This document shows positions 21,622 through 33,342 of a DNA stretch of 64,000 bases, piece after piece. The stretch is from Fragilariopsis cylindrus CCMP1102 (taxonomy: Eukaryota > Bacillariophyta > Bacillariophyceae > Bacillariales > Bacillariaceae): positions 1-64,000 of the forward strand of contig FMBT01000419.1 of NCBI GenBank assembly GCA_900095095.1. The letters are read 5' to 3'. Below the pieces are notes generated by a model that saw nothing but the letters and a program-made list of their open reading frames with translations, searched no databases and had not been told where the DNA came from. Each line of letters begins with the position of its first letter. Position 1 is the stretch's first letter. The position numbers and the translations under genes are program-made.

Positions 21622-21804
21622 TCCGATTCTTTTTTGTGACGAAATGTGTATCGGGTATTTCTGTATTTATATCACTTTTTATTTCTTTACTTTAGTGTTA
21701 TTAGTAGCTTTCAATGCGTTAGCCTACAGCTACTAAACAAAGAATTAGGTGCTCAACAGAGTTTTATTTGGTTGTTAAAAAGCTACAGCACTAGTATATT
21801 TTTT
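21622..21804. other. 5' flank of the sulfotransferase gene
   Basis: Short upstream region between the sulfotransferase start and the inverted-end element copy A. No recognisable promoter motif. Confidence 0.35.
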
Positions 21805-22650
21805 TTGAATTTTCGCGCCGGGGGACCTGTCGAAAGCATTGAGTAAATCTCCGCGTGGAACTAGTAATTAATATAAAAACTAAATCATGCCAAAATTTTA
21901 CTAGTATTTGTTAGTCTAGTATATAATAACAACTTTAGCATCAAATATATACACCTAAAAAGTCATTTTTTTGATAAAATAAACAATAAAGTTTACAATT
22001 GACCTATTTAATGGGGGAATGTTATATTCCTTAGTCTCCTAGGCCTACTGGTATCTCACAATGTAGGCTCACACACAGCACAGATTTTAGGGATTTTTAA
22101 AATGTATGTGTACACACAACAAAATATCTCCTTTGAAAGGGTTGGAGAGGACAGCACCTTCTGGGTTGGATGCACTAGCATTCTTATAGTATACTAGAAC
22201 ATTGTAGTTGCCTCTTACAACTTTTCCAATCCTGTGGTTGTTGTATAAATAACAATCTGCTGTTGTGGAAGGCACACAAACAGAATGATTTTTGACCAGA
22301 AATGAACAACTATATATCTCCTTTGAAAGGGTTGTAGAGGACAGTACTTTCTGGGTTGGATGCACTAGCATTCTTATAGTATACTAGAACATTGTGTTTG
22401 CCTCCTACCACTATTTTGTTCCTGTGGTTGTTGTATAAATAACAATCTGCTGTTGTGGAAGGCACACAAACAGAATGATTTTTGACCAGAAATGAACAAC
22501 AATATATCTCCTTTGAAAGGGTTGGAGAGAACAGTACTTTCTGGGTTGGATGCACTAGCATTCTTATAGTATACTAGAACATTGTGTTTGCCTCTTACAA
22601 CTTTTCTAATCCTGTGGTTGAGGAATAAAGGAATAAAATTTGTTTTGAGT
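21805..22650. mobile_element. Inverted-end repeat element, copy A (one end plus 190-bp tandem units)
   Basis: 21805-22080 is a terminal block (CGCCGGGGGA, CTAGTATTTGTTAGTCTAG, TGGTATCTCACAATGTAGGC) that matches 62345-62620 directly and 43739-43935 in reverse complement. It is followed by tandem units of 190 bp (CTCCTTTGAAAGGGTTG begins near 22129, 22319 and 22509), about 2.6 copies. The same unit, reverse-complemented, fills 42350-43735. No transposase is visible. Best read as one end of a non-autonomous element with long terminal inverted repeats and subterminal tandem repeats. Confidence 0.75.
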
Positions 22651-24879
22651 CTCTACACGGGACACACTACTGACTACCCAACAGGGAATTTTACATGCGT
22701 TTTCGCATTTGAGGTTGATTAGAAGTTTGAATACCTATTAGATATTTACATATTGGCATTGCATGACAGCCATCAATTTAGATTCAAATTGAAAGTGCTG
22801 CAATTGCAATTTAGTCACTCTGGTAAAGCAACTGAGTCAGTTCAACCAGAGCCACGTAAAAAACTTGGAGCATGTACATCATATCATGTGGACCCAAGTT
22901 ACATAGCTAGATAGTAATCTACTTATTTAAACTCTTAACAATCTGAATGGCAAATAGCTAACTGAATTATTCAATCTATAATATTAGCTCTTTACTATTA
23001 GAACAATGTGCGCATCGTAATACTTGCATTAAATACCCACTTAGTAGTAGCTGTTTTCTATAATATTCTTCATATATTAAACGAATTGAACTAACCTCCC
23101 AGTGTGTTCATCTATCTCCTCATAAGCTGTTATGAATTTTGATCCAAATTTTAAGTACTTCAACTCTTCTATACAAAATGTGACACACGGTCATATCCGT
23201 CCAACATACCTGTTGACAATGGGTCCTCTCTTAATGTACCAATAACAGTAAAAATTATAGTATTAACTAATTGAACACTAATGGAGACATCTCTGTACTA
23301 TTTGTTTAGCTCATACTCTATTATTCTTTTAATCCTCCTCTCTTATATGCACCTCTTCCTGGCAATTTGAAATCTGCCTGCCAACCCTATCCATTCTCAT
23401 ATAATTTCCCCCAAATAACCAAATCACAGCAATTTTTTTGTCTCTATATTTTGTCTCATAACAAATTTGTATTGAACAGATTATCAATATCCATGGAAAT
23501 TTGATCCATTTCCTACAGTGTGACTCAGAACTCACCTAACCCAGCCAAATAGATTTAGTTACTGTGCAGGTACACCCATGACCCAGGCATTGAAGCATTA
23601 GCATCAGCAGTGGTTCCAGCACGGCAGGCTAGACAAGAAGAGTGCATTTGACAAGAGTGCATTTGACATGCCAAAATCCTCCCTAAACTAGCAGAATGCA
23701 TTTTGTGACAATTATTTGGCTGGGATTCTCAATTTAAAATTGGATAGCTAGAAGGTGATACCATATAGTGATATATAAGAGAGTTGAAATAACACATGCT
23801 ATTAGAGTGCTACTAACTAGTCATAAATATCTGCCGTCATGGTAATGGTATGACCAATGGCGATGATGAAGCTGTAGCAGATTCTCTGCATACCGCAACA
23901 CTCATTTTTTCAATGTTGGCCTCAGCAAACTGAACAGTGAATTAATGCACTACACACTGTACACTATATACTACACATACCATGCTACACCACACAAACT
24001 GCACACACTTCACACACTACATAAAGGGAAACCTTTGCAAGTAGCGGAAATAGTATGTATCTTCATTATCTCATTTGTGTGATAATGATGAGTCCTCCCC
24101 CACCATGTGGTGATCACAAGAAAGCATGCATACATATTACTAGCCAACCTTGTTGTGTGGTACAATGCAACCATCCGTACTGCATTATTATAAGTTAGAT
24201 GTGAAAATTAGGATGATTATCTGTCATTCCAGACAAAAAGGAAGGGCCACTTTTTCTCCCACAGCATTATGGATTTGTATGGAAGAGTTGATGTGAATGA
24301 TAGGCAACGAAGCAAACCGATGCTCCCTACATGCAAGGCATATACTAGTAATAGATTGATTGATTTATTATTACTAGTAGATTCATTATTTGATTCGAGT
24401 GATTGATTCATTCGATTCATCCACAAGAGAGCATGCAGTAGGAAGTACTACAGACTTGAAGCAGAATGAATGAATCAAATTGGGCCCTAAAGAATCGCCG
24501 TGGTCTGTATGCACACCCGTCTTGGTGTGAAAAAGCAGCAAAAAAAAAGCAAAAAGATCGTGCACAGCAACAGATACAGTACCGCAGGTAGTGAAACAAA
24601 ATCAGTCGTGGGTTGCCTGGTAGATTTCCTACTAATTTCTACTACGATGATCATCAGGCCCAAAGGAATCGCCGTCAACTTACATACCGTACCGTACAAC
24701 ATCAATTTTTTTTGACTTTGGTACCAGGTATGCGACAAAAAATCTTATTTTGTTGTGTGATGAATCAGCTGAAGACGAGAAAATCTCACACCACATTCCA
24801 TCAATGTGACATGTAGCTCACAATTCATTTTACACAAAGCAAAGAAATCCTCACGTACAACATTTTTATCTCAACCACA
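22651..24879. other. Gene-poor region
   Basis: No convincing ORF on either strand. The DNA is AT-rich, with ACACACTACAC-type runs near 23940-24020 and GATTGATT/ATTCGATTC simple repeats near 24355-24420. Part may be degraded element sequence. The last few hundred bases should hold the promoter of the small membrane protein. Confidence 0.5.
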
Positions 24880-25368
24880 ATGATCGCTTTACTATTAACA
24901 TTATCTGCACTTCTTACTGTTTCAACAGAAGCTCGTCTTGGTCAAGATGCAGAGGGAGCAGACGATTATGAACTTGATAGATTATTAAAATCTGTTGCAG
25001 ATTGTTTCCGTGAAGATGAAACTGGTGCTTTACATTGGTGGACATGGCCATTTATTATTATCGTAATTGTTTTCTTTGCTGCTGTTGGTGGTGGTGTGTA
25101 CTGTTATTGTGCATGGAAGAAGAAGAGAAATATGAATAACAATGATTCGAACAACTACAACGACAACAGTCGTGATATTGAAAAGGAACAAGAAGATACA
25201 AAGAAATCAACCGATAGTGACGAAAGTGAAAAACCAAAGAAAAAGAAGAAATCATCAACTAGAAGTGTCGTTGAAGAAAGTGATGTTGTTGATGCTGAAG
25301 ACAAACCAAAAAAGAAGAAGAAAAAGTCAAAGAAATCGAAATCAACCAGAAGTGTTGAAGAAGAATAA
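24880..25368 (+). CDS. Small single-pass membrane protein with WWxW motif and Lys-rich tail
   Basis: Encodes 162 residues. Residues 1-18 are a signal peptide (ending TEA before RLGQ). A short acidic ectodomain with one Cys ends in DETGALHWWTW (46-56), immediately before a transmembrane segment (about 57-78). The cytosolic tail is Asn/Asp-rich and then strongly basic (repeated KPKKKKK blocks, with STRSV occurring twice). Architecture and juxtamembrane motif match the protein at 32842-33342 (DDNGKLYWWIW), so both may belong to one family. Function unknown. It starts at the only suitable ATG, in a CACAATGA context. Confidence 0.75.
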   Translation: MIALLLTLSALLTVSTEARLGQDAEGADDYELDRLLKSVADCFREDETGALHWWTWPFIIIVIVFFAAVGGGVYCYCAWKKKRNMNNNDSNNYNDNSRDIEKEQEDTKKSTDSDESEKPKKKKKSSTRSVVEESDVVDAEDKPKKKKKKSKKSKSTRSVEEE

Positions 25369-26575
25369 CTTTCATCATCATCATCATCATCATACACACA
25401 CAACGAATGACGATGACGACTACGACACACGCCATTTGAAAGACTTGCCTTCCCTATGCGAACGACAACGACGAGAATGCACGGCTTGTCGTCGTCTTTC
25501 GCGTCGCATCGCTGACTGTAACTTGTAAATAATCACAATAACATAGATAACAAGAACAATAATATAATATTCATTCTACTATATATATAAATCAAATCAA
25601 ATCAAATCAAATACGCTGCAGTAATAATGTACGTAACTTTCCTTTTCTATAATATTATACTCCATACTGCATTCTATCTCCTCCAAGAAGTTAGAAGTAT
25701 AATTACCATTTTCATCTTTGTCGATTATGGAATTACAACAGACAAATGATTCCCACTAATTCGTTACCAAGCCGCGAATCTTTATTCGATGAGGATGTGG
25801 TTTAGTTGCGTCGCCACATACAATCGTGGTGTCGTTTTTGTGGATCTTCCAACCCATCCATTACATAAAGATTTGAACAATGTCTTTAAGGCTAGCTTCA
25901 GATGAGATTATTTCGTGGGCAGCATATAATAATTATACGGTCTAACATCGCAATAACGACCATCCCTAACCGGAGCTTCCTTATCTATAGGACGTGGTGT
26001 ATACCCATCTGCACACATCATAGGATATCAGTTAACGCCACCACATGTGTAGCAAGAAAAGGAATTGTTGGAGAGCCGGTTCAGACCAGTGGAGATACAT
26101 TTGCTTTCGTCACAACCATCGTCGTTGGTTTGATTCATACCAGTACGGCCCTAGATTACTTTTTTCTTGCTATACTCCGCTTCTATGCGATAAGTGGTCA
26201 ACAGTTCCAGCGCCGCGAGGTTCTATCTGTTACCGTTACTGTTACTGTTGCTGATGTTTATGCTGTTGTAATTTGCATGCTATTACCGATGCTGATACGA
26301 CTACGACGTCTTCGTATTGTAGTGTTTGTGTTTTTTTAGCAACTGTCAATTATCAGAGCAGGAGATATATGCGACATGGTCTACTATTGTTTCTTCGATG
26401 ATTTAGATGCGATAGTAATAACAAGATACTATACAAGGAAGTAGTGGCATAGTATACGATAATGTGTGTTTTGATTTTTTGGAACTACTGTTGTTTTATT
26501 TATTAGACATATTTTACATACACGTACTGGCTGCTGCAATATTATTGTATAGCGCCATCTATTAGAACAATTTAT
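25369..26575. other. Spacer containing a decayed Cys-rich reading frame
   Basis: Starts with CAT and ATC repeats just after the stop of the small membrane protein; AAATC repeats lie near 25590. A decayed minus-strand frame is described separately (25908-26138). The plus-strand ORF 25902-26339 overlaps it and has no protein character. Confidence 0.5.
25908..26138 (-). pseudogene. Remnant of a secreted-type Cys-rich protein with in-frame TGA
   Basis: On the minus strand one frame reads 76 sense codons broken once by TGA (26028-26030). Its content looks like real protein: paired cysteines before the stop (DGCDESKC, SCYTCGGVN) and YPMMCADGYTPRP after it. The segment ends at TAA. Upstream in the same frame a stop lies five codons before the first Met, and other frames are broken. 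I read this as a decayed gene fragment; selenocysteine or a missed intron are less likely alternatives. Confidence 0.4.
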
Positions 26576-26776
26576 TTATCTTTTCAGACCTTTGCATTGT
26601 CCAACACCAAATTTTAATCCACATGTACGTGGACATAGCTTATGGAGTTTGATCTTATCTTGTTTCTTTTTTTTACACTTCTTCTTACCCTTTCTGTGGT
26701 TACCAAGCCATTCACAATCCTTTTTATTTTCATCTTTGAATCTGAAACCAGGATCGTCATCATCGCAAGTTGATTG
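26576..26776 (-). pseudogene. Extra ShKT-like module lying in frame after the protease stop
   Basis: Directly after the TAA of the protease (26777-26779) the same frame stays open for 66 codons and encodes a near copy of the protease's last module (STCDDDDPGFRFK, KKDCEWLGN, KCKKKKQDKIKLHKLC, TCGLKF, QCKGLK) before its own TAA. It looks like a tandem duplication of the last module. It would be translated only by readthrough or if the first stop were bypassed. Confidence 0.7.
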
Positions 26777-29700
26777 TTATTTTTTCAGACCTTTGCATTG
26801 TCCGATACCGAATTTTAGTCCACATGTATGTGAACACAACTTATGGAGTTTGATCTTATCTTGTTTCTTTTTTTTACACATCTTTCTACCCTTTCTGTAG
26901 TTACCAAGCCATTCACAATCTTTTTTCTTTTTACCTTTGAATCTGAAATCAGAATCGTCTTCACCGCAAGTTGATGGTGGACTGGATAGTTCCTCAGGAG
27001 TAAGTTCAGTTTCATTGTTCTTGATAGGGTCACATACACCACAGGTGACGGGACAAAAATCCTTGATCAATTTGTCTGGAGCCAAAGATTCCATTGCATT
27101 TAAGTTACATCTTCTTTCAAACTCTCCCTCTTGTTCTATCCAACCCTGGGTACAAGTCTTTACACCTTGGTATTTGAAGTCCGGATCATTTTCGCATTTT
27201 CCATTATCAATACTGACTACATTAGTTGGAGGATTGGTTGGTGATTTGGTTGGGGATGTAACTGGTGGTGGTGGTGGTGGTGTACCAGGTTGGCATACGC
27301 CACAAGTGATGGGACAAAAATCTTTAATCAATTTGTCTGGAGCCAAAGTATCTTTTGCATTTAAGTTACATCTTCTATCGTCTCCCTCTTGTTCTATCCA
27401 ACCTTGGGTGCAAGTCTTTGAGCCTTGGTATTTGAAGTCCAGATCATTTTCGCATTTTCCATTATCAATACTGACCACATTAGTTGGAGGATTGGTTGGT
27501 GATTTGGTTGGGGATGTAACTGGTGGTGGTGGTGGTGGTGTACTAGGTTGGCATACGCCACAAGTGATGGGACAAAAATCTTTAATCAATTTGTCTGGAG
27601 CCAAAGTATCTTTTGCATTTAAGTTACATCTTCTATCATCTCCCTCTTGTTCTATCCAACCTTGGGTGCAAGTCTTTGAGCCTTGGTATTTGAAGTCGGG
27701 ATCATTTTCGCATTTTCCATTATCAATACTGACCACATTAGTTGGAGGATTGGTTGGTGATTTGGTTGGGGATGTAACTGGTGGTGGTGGTGGTGGTGGT
27801 GTACCAGGTTGGCATACGCCACAAGTGATGGGACAAAAATCTTTAATCAATTTGTCTGGAGCCAAAGTATCTTTTGCATTTAAGTTACATCTTCTATCAT
27901 CTCCCTCTTGTTCTATCCAACCTTGGGTACAAGTCTTTGAGCCTTGGTATTTGAAGTCGGGATCATTTTCGCATTTTCCGTCATCAATACTAACTACATT
28001 AGTTGGAGAATTGGTTGGTGATTTTGTTGGTGATTTTGTTTGGGACGTAACTGGTGGTGGTGGTGTACCAGGCTGGCATACGCCACACGTGATGGGACAA
28101 TACTCTTTGAGAAGTTTACCTAGCCATTCGATTTCACATCTGTCAGTTCCGGCCCCAACCCAATTGCATCTCTTGACCGACTTGTAACGAAGTCCATCAT
28201 CATCGGAACATTCACTGGTAGGTCCAATTGTTGGTGCAACAGGAGCCATTGTAGGAGGTATTTTAGTAGGAAAGGCTGTAGGAACTGGTGTTGGTGGTTT
28301 CGGTGGTATTGTTGGTGGTATTGTTGGTGTACTAGGTGAAATATCATCAACACAGAATGTTCGTGTATCTTCAGAGCTAAATACACCACCTTCAAATACT
28401 TTCCTATATTCATCGCCTCCTGATGCTGTACCAAGAAAGCCTCGGTAGAATCCATTTTGATTTGGTTTCAAACCATCACCATATGAATCGTATATTTTAA
28501 AGTCATAACACGAACCAGGATCTAAACAAAATGCAGTACCATCAGTCGGTTCCAACACACTTTTGTTATCTTTATAATTTTTCTTATCTCCTTCTGCAAC
28601 CAGATTGTTGGTATTATTTTCAACTAATTTCCAAGATGTATCACCAGCAAAGTTATCGCTACCAATCTCGACTTTAAATCGACCAAATCCACCACATGAA
28701 ATTGTTGGTGATGCAGTAGGTGGTGGTGGAGTTGCAGAAAGAGTAATTGTAGCATCTTTCATATCACTACTTAATTTATCAAACTTAATAGTAACAGTTG
28801 AACCATTTCCACGGTAGTCATCAATTGTATATGATTCACCAATATCTAGCATAACAATGCGAGCTGATAATGCACTATTAATACCTCTATCTTTACTATA
28901 AAGAACGACTTTATCTCCACCGGTAGGAACACCACTATTAACACCAGCTTTTCGGTTATATCCCAAATAAAAGTCGACACCATAGTCTTCACCAAATTGT
29001 TCAAGTCGTAAGGAGATCAATTCACCTTTACTTGATCCGTCCTTCTTGTAGTCAGCAACTCCATTAAGCACAAAAGATGTTGGTTTACCGATAAAATCTA
29101 AAGGATCAGTCGAACCAATTTGTAGATTGTACCAACCCAATCTATAATTCTTAACAGCATTGAAACACTTTTTGGGGCCATCGTCTTCTGTACTACCAGC
29201 TGACATGTATCCGGTGAGATCACCATAAACATTACCACCACCTGTACCAGAATGTGATAATCCAAAATTGTGACTGTAAAAAGAAAGCGATAATCACAAT
29301 AGTGGCAAAGAAAATAAATCGTTAGCACAAAAAGAAATTATTTTTTAATCTTTATCCAACACCAATAGCGAACAAAAATGAACAAAACTGAATGCACAAC
29401 AACAAAACATACCCAACTTCATGCATTAGAACACCAGAAATAGAACATCTATTTTTGTTGTAATATGAATCATATCGATTTAAGTATGCAAATGCATCCC
29501 ATCCACCACTACCTGGTGGTTGGCAAAAAATTACCAGATCAAATTCTGCTCCAAGTCCATCTTCTCCACCATATAATTCATTAGTTTGAGCACTAGCCCT
29601 TTGTGCTAATTGTCCACGGTTTCCATCACGAGTATCATCCGGAATTGGATTGACATCAATAGCAACATCAACTACACCACCATCACCAACATTTGCGGGT

Positions 29701-30374
29701 TGGATTTCTAATTGATTAAAAGAACATGCCTCCATTTGGCGTTTCAAACACACCTCATCTTCAAATACATCATTGCGTAATTTAGCTGCTGTTGCATCAA
29801 CAGCAGCACCGTTAGGACTGATTGGTCGAACAACAAGAGTTTTAAGTACGCCAGTGTTTGTTTTTGATAATCGGCGACGGTTCTTGTGATAACGATGATG
29901 ACGAACATCATCTTCTGTGATAGGTTCTATTATGATGTCGGATGTAACAACCAATTGAATATCTTCACCACCATTTAAAGCTGCAGCGGCGCTGTCAAGA
30001 TATTGTAAAACGACTGCACCGGTTGTTCTCAAAATTGATTCTCCACTAACAGGATTAAGTGCATCCATATCTTCCTTGCTGACACCAAAGATGTTCATGA
30101 TGTCTCGTCCATTAAATCTTTCTTTTGCCATCTTTAGTGGAAATTCACAACTATAAGATATTTCATCAGTATTATCTGGGAAGGAAGTTATCTTAACGTA
30201 TATCGTACATTCAATATCATCTTCAAGCAAGTGACGAGTTGTAACATTACGTTGTTGTTGCACTTGTTGTTGTACTTCGTGATTTACACTTCCTCGTAAT
30301 GCAGAAGTACTTGTGATTAAGGTGGTGAAAGCAATTACGATTGCGAGTACAAGCATTGAAGCAATTTTATTCAT
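26777..30374 (-). CDS. Secreted M11 (gametolysin-type) metalloprotease with ShKT-like modules
   Basis: Two exons, 30374-29413 and 29273-26777 (139-nt GT-AG intron, phase consistent), encode 1,152 residues. The first ATG follows CACACA; residues 1-25 are a signal peptide. Residues 30-300 resemble a propeptide plus the N-terminal catalytic lobe. The junction rebuilds the zinc site HEVGHNFGLSHS (318-329), and GYMSAG (342-347) is the Met-turn, as in the gametolysin family, whose members cut cell-wall or matrix glycoproteins. A beta-rich domain (about 350-505) and a second one with CYDFKIYDSYGDG (about 511-650) follow. The rest has Pro/Thr linkers and six ShKT-like six-Cys modules (about 675-1152), four almost identical at DNA level (27000-28080). 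Target and regulation unknown; extracellular action is inferred. Confidence 0.88.
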
Positions 30375-30759
30375 TGTGTGATATAATAGTAACAATTATT
30401 GTTTACTAGTTTGTGCTTTGCCAATGATTGTTAGTCAGATTTGATTTTATGTGTTTTGGAAATACCTTGTCTATTTTAAAAGGTTCGCTTTTCGTTTGAG
30501 GTTTGAAAAATTTCATTTCGTGTATACAAGTTCGGTGCTCGTTACTAATCAGGGGATTGATAAATCTGAAAAAGTGCAACTACAAACTTTTATCACCAAT
30601 CAAAACAAATTCTGAAAATGACAAGCACAAGATTGTGAAGATTTAGGCATATTTTTTTTTTAAAATGAGACGCATAATTGTTTCATTTATTTATCGTTAT
30701 CAATAATAAGTGTAAGTAACGTATTTTTTATTGATAACGGTATGTACACAAAAAAGTCA
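30375..30759. other. 5' flank of the protease gene
   Basis: AT-rich, without genes; should contain the protease promoter. No element was recognised. Confidence 0.4.
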
Positions 30760-31510
30760 TTCTCATTTTTGAATGCCGATTTGTTCAATGACGGTTCGGT
30801 AAATAACCAAATCATTCTTAGTATTTATATTTGTTGCTTCACGTAGGAAATATACTAATTAATAAGTGTTATTCGTTGATGGCTTAATTGTTAGAATAGA
30901 TATTTTCGTCCAATGTCCCTACACTTGAACAACATTAATACCGTAAATAACACCGTCATTCTTACATTTATGTATGATGTGTTCACGAAAGAAATACCAC
31001 TGTAGTCAATACCAGTAAGTGTGATTGATCCATTGGCGGCATAATTGTTTGAATAAATTATTTTCGGCGAATAATGTCCCGACCCCTCAATACACGACAT
31101 TCGCTCAAGTTATGTTGCACTTGAACAACATTAATACCGTAAATAACCCCGTCATTCTTACATTTATGTGTTGCTTCACGAAAGAAATACACATAAACAG
31201 CATAATTGTTTTGAATAGATTTTTTTCGCGGCAATGTCCCGACACCTCAATATTCATTCGCTCAAGTTATGTGGTGCTAATTTTCTTTTACTGGCACAGG
31301 CAGTATTCGCATTACTGTATGAGGAGACATCTTGCTCGTCTACTAGTACACTTTAGTTAGTTTCCTCATTTTTGAATACACCGATTTGTTGAATGACGTT
31401 CCGTAATTGTAACCCCGTCATTCTTATACTTTTATAAGTTCACGATTAAAATAATACACTTATGAATAGTGTCATTATTCATCGAAGGCATAATCATTCT
31501 GAATAAATGT
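30760..31510. repeat. Degenerate tandem repeat array, about four units
   Basis: The phrases GGCATAATTGTTTGAATA, AATGTCCCGACACCTCAATA, TTCGCTCAAGTTATGT, TTGAACAACATTAATACC and CCCCGTCATTCTTA recur in the same order near 30880-31010, 31030-31200, 31198-31290 and, more decayed, 30760-30880 and 31360-31510. Units are about 130-170 bp and indel-rich. Non-coding. Confidence 0.7.
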
Positions 31511-32841
31511 CTTTGGCCAATATGACATCACAACAGCAACAGCACATCATATTACAACTTGTGATCACGCACAAGAAGACATGACATTGGCAATGGTGGT
31601 TCTTATTGGCCGGTAACAAGAGAAGATTGTAGCTATGTTTTTTGGCATGGATGTGAATATTAGAGTTGAAAAAGATTATAAGATGATATAATCATATCCC
31701 CCTAAGGTGAAAGGGATCTTTATTAATGAAATGCAATTAATTAGACTAGACGACGGCATTGATTTGATAGATTGATGGCATGATACCAATTACGCTACTA
31801 CAACCAATCGATAAATCGATCGATATATCAATCAATGAATCAATCAATGAATCAATCAATAGATAAACAACGAACTTAAAATAGATTAATCAATGATATC
31901 AAAATAATTTGAGGAGAATGATGATGAAAATGGTGGTGTCCGTCCACCCGCAGCGACATAGGAGGTGCGGTAACTTATTGATTTTGGGGGGGACTGATGC
32001 TACTGTACTTTATCATTATCAATACGGATCGAATTGCTTCAATACTCCATCAACTGACACGGATAAAGAAGGATGAAGTCGACCCAAAAACTACATTGAA
32101 TAACCTTTCGAGGCATGTCATTAAATAAAGCATAGCCATCAAAAACAACAGATTCGAATCCAATATAATTACAACACATGATGGGATTCATATTCGATTC
32201 TACTTCAATAGGAAGGCTATAGTTAATAACAATAATACATTCGCTTTCCTACTACTACTACTACTACTACCTAAATAGATGGCAATACTACTACTGATAA
32301 TAGTAACAGTACGATAGGACGGCAACAAGTAGAAATAAGAACTAATGTACCTCTCTTTGCGGCTGTCATGTCGGCTCTTTTGTTATTACTTCTATATTCA
32401 TCTCACAAACTAAATCGATTACTGTAATTCAAATACAAAAAAACGTACATATGAACTGACTTGTACTTCGTGTAACAAACAAGCAAACGTGAATCACGAC
32501 GACACGAATGAAACCCTCATTCGTGTCTGATTATTATATACTGTATCGTACTACTGTATCATGCCAACTCATTCGTGTGCCATTATAAAAAATCTAAAAT
32601 GATAAGCCCTTTGTTTCAACACTCCGAAAACCCCTCCAGATAGATACAGTACTCAACGGTTGCTTTTTTTTTTTTCCTCTACAAGATTCAATGAAATATC
32701 ATTATTGAGGAACAAATGAACACAGCAATCGAGCGACGTATTAGTTAGTAAATCAAATGAAGCTATTGGCATCACAAACAACATAACATAACATTACATA
32801 ACATTAAGACAAACCAACTCCGTACAAATTACTAACTACTG
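31511..32841. other. Gene-free spacer with simple repeats
   Basis: Contains ATCAATCAATGA-type repeats (31803-31862), CTACTACTA near 32250, a T12 run near 32665 and ACATAACATT repeats near 32780. No ORF is supported. Confidence 0.5.
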
Positions 32842-33342
32842 ATGATGATGCAGTTTTCTTTTCTTTCGACTATTCTTCTTTTTATCGTTTTCGTGATTAC
32901 TGGTCATGTGACTGTCGTCGTAGTAGATGGACGTCGTCTTGGGGAGGAGAATAGTAATAATAGTAGTAAGAATAATGCCATCATATATGATGTATTATCG
33001 TCTGCTGCGGCGGCATCAATCAGAATTGCAGACCAGGAGGAGGACGACCAAGATCGAAGATCATTAGTATGGAATGTTATTGATAACTTGAAAAATGAAA
33101 TGACACAATTAGTAATTGAATCTAATCAAAATACAAATACAAATACAAATCAAAATCATCGTTCATTAGGTGGAGGAATAATAACACCACACCAACAACA
33201 ACGTCAACGATCATTGTATCAAGACTGGGCAAGTGATGATAATGGAAAGTTATATTGGTGGATATGGTTAATTATTGCATTAAGTATTGCAGGATGTTGT
33301 TGTGTAACATGTTGTTTTAGTGTATGTTTTTTAAGAGATTAA
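32842..33342 (+). CDS. Small single-pass membrane protein with WWxW motif
   Basis: Encodes 166 residues. A signal peptide (about 1-29) ends before GRRLGEE. The ectodomain is Asn/Gln/Ser-rich with an amphipathic stretch (WNVIDNLKNEMTQLVIE). Before the membrane segment lies SDDNGKLYWWIW (131-142), matching DETGALHWWTW of the gene at 24880-25368; the membrane segment (about 141-163) is Cys-rich (GCCCVTCCFSVCF) and the tail has only three residues (LRD). The palmitoylation-like Cys cluster is inferred from composition. Function unknown. Three ATGs open the frame (32842, 32845, 32848) and the choice among them is open. Confidence 0.72.
   Translation: MMMQFSFLSTILLFIVFVITGHVTVVVVDGRRLGEENSNNSSKNNAIIYDVLSSAAAASIRIADQEEDDQDRRSLVWNVIDNLKNEMTQLVIESNQNTNTNTNQNHRSLGGGIITPHQQQRQRSLYQDWASDDNGKLYWWIWLIIALSIAGCCCVTCCFSVCFLRD

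Noticed and set aside
22087-22561. Two minus-strand ORFs of 83-94 residues starting MLVHPTQKVL
   Set aside because: Produced by the 190-bp tandem repeat; each unit gives the same short frame and there is no known domain.
25902-26339. 145-residue plus-strand ORF with hydrophobic stretches
   Set aside because: Overlaps a minus-strand frame with better protein character; its composition reflects antisense translation and GTTACT repeats.
26937-28187. 416-residue plus-strand ORF with Gly-rich repeats
   Set aside because: Antisense of the ShKT-like modules of the protease, which has clear catalytic and Cys motifs on the other strand.
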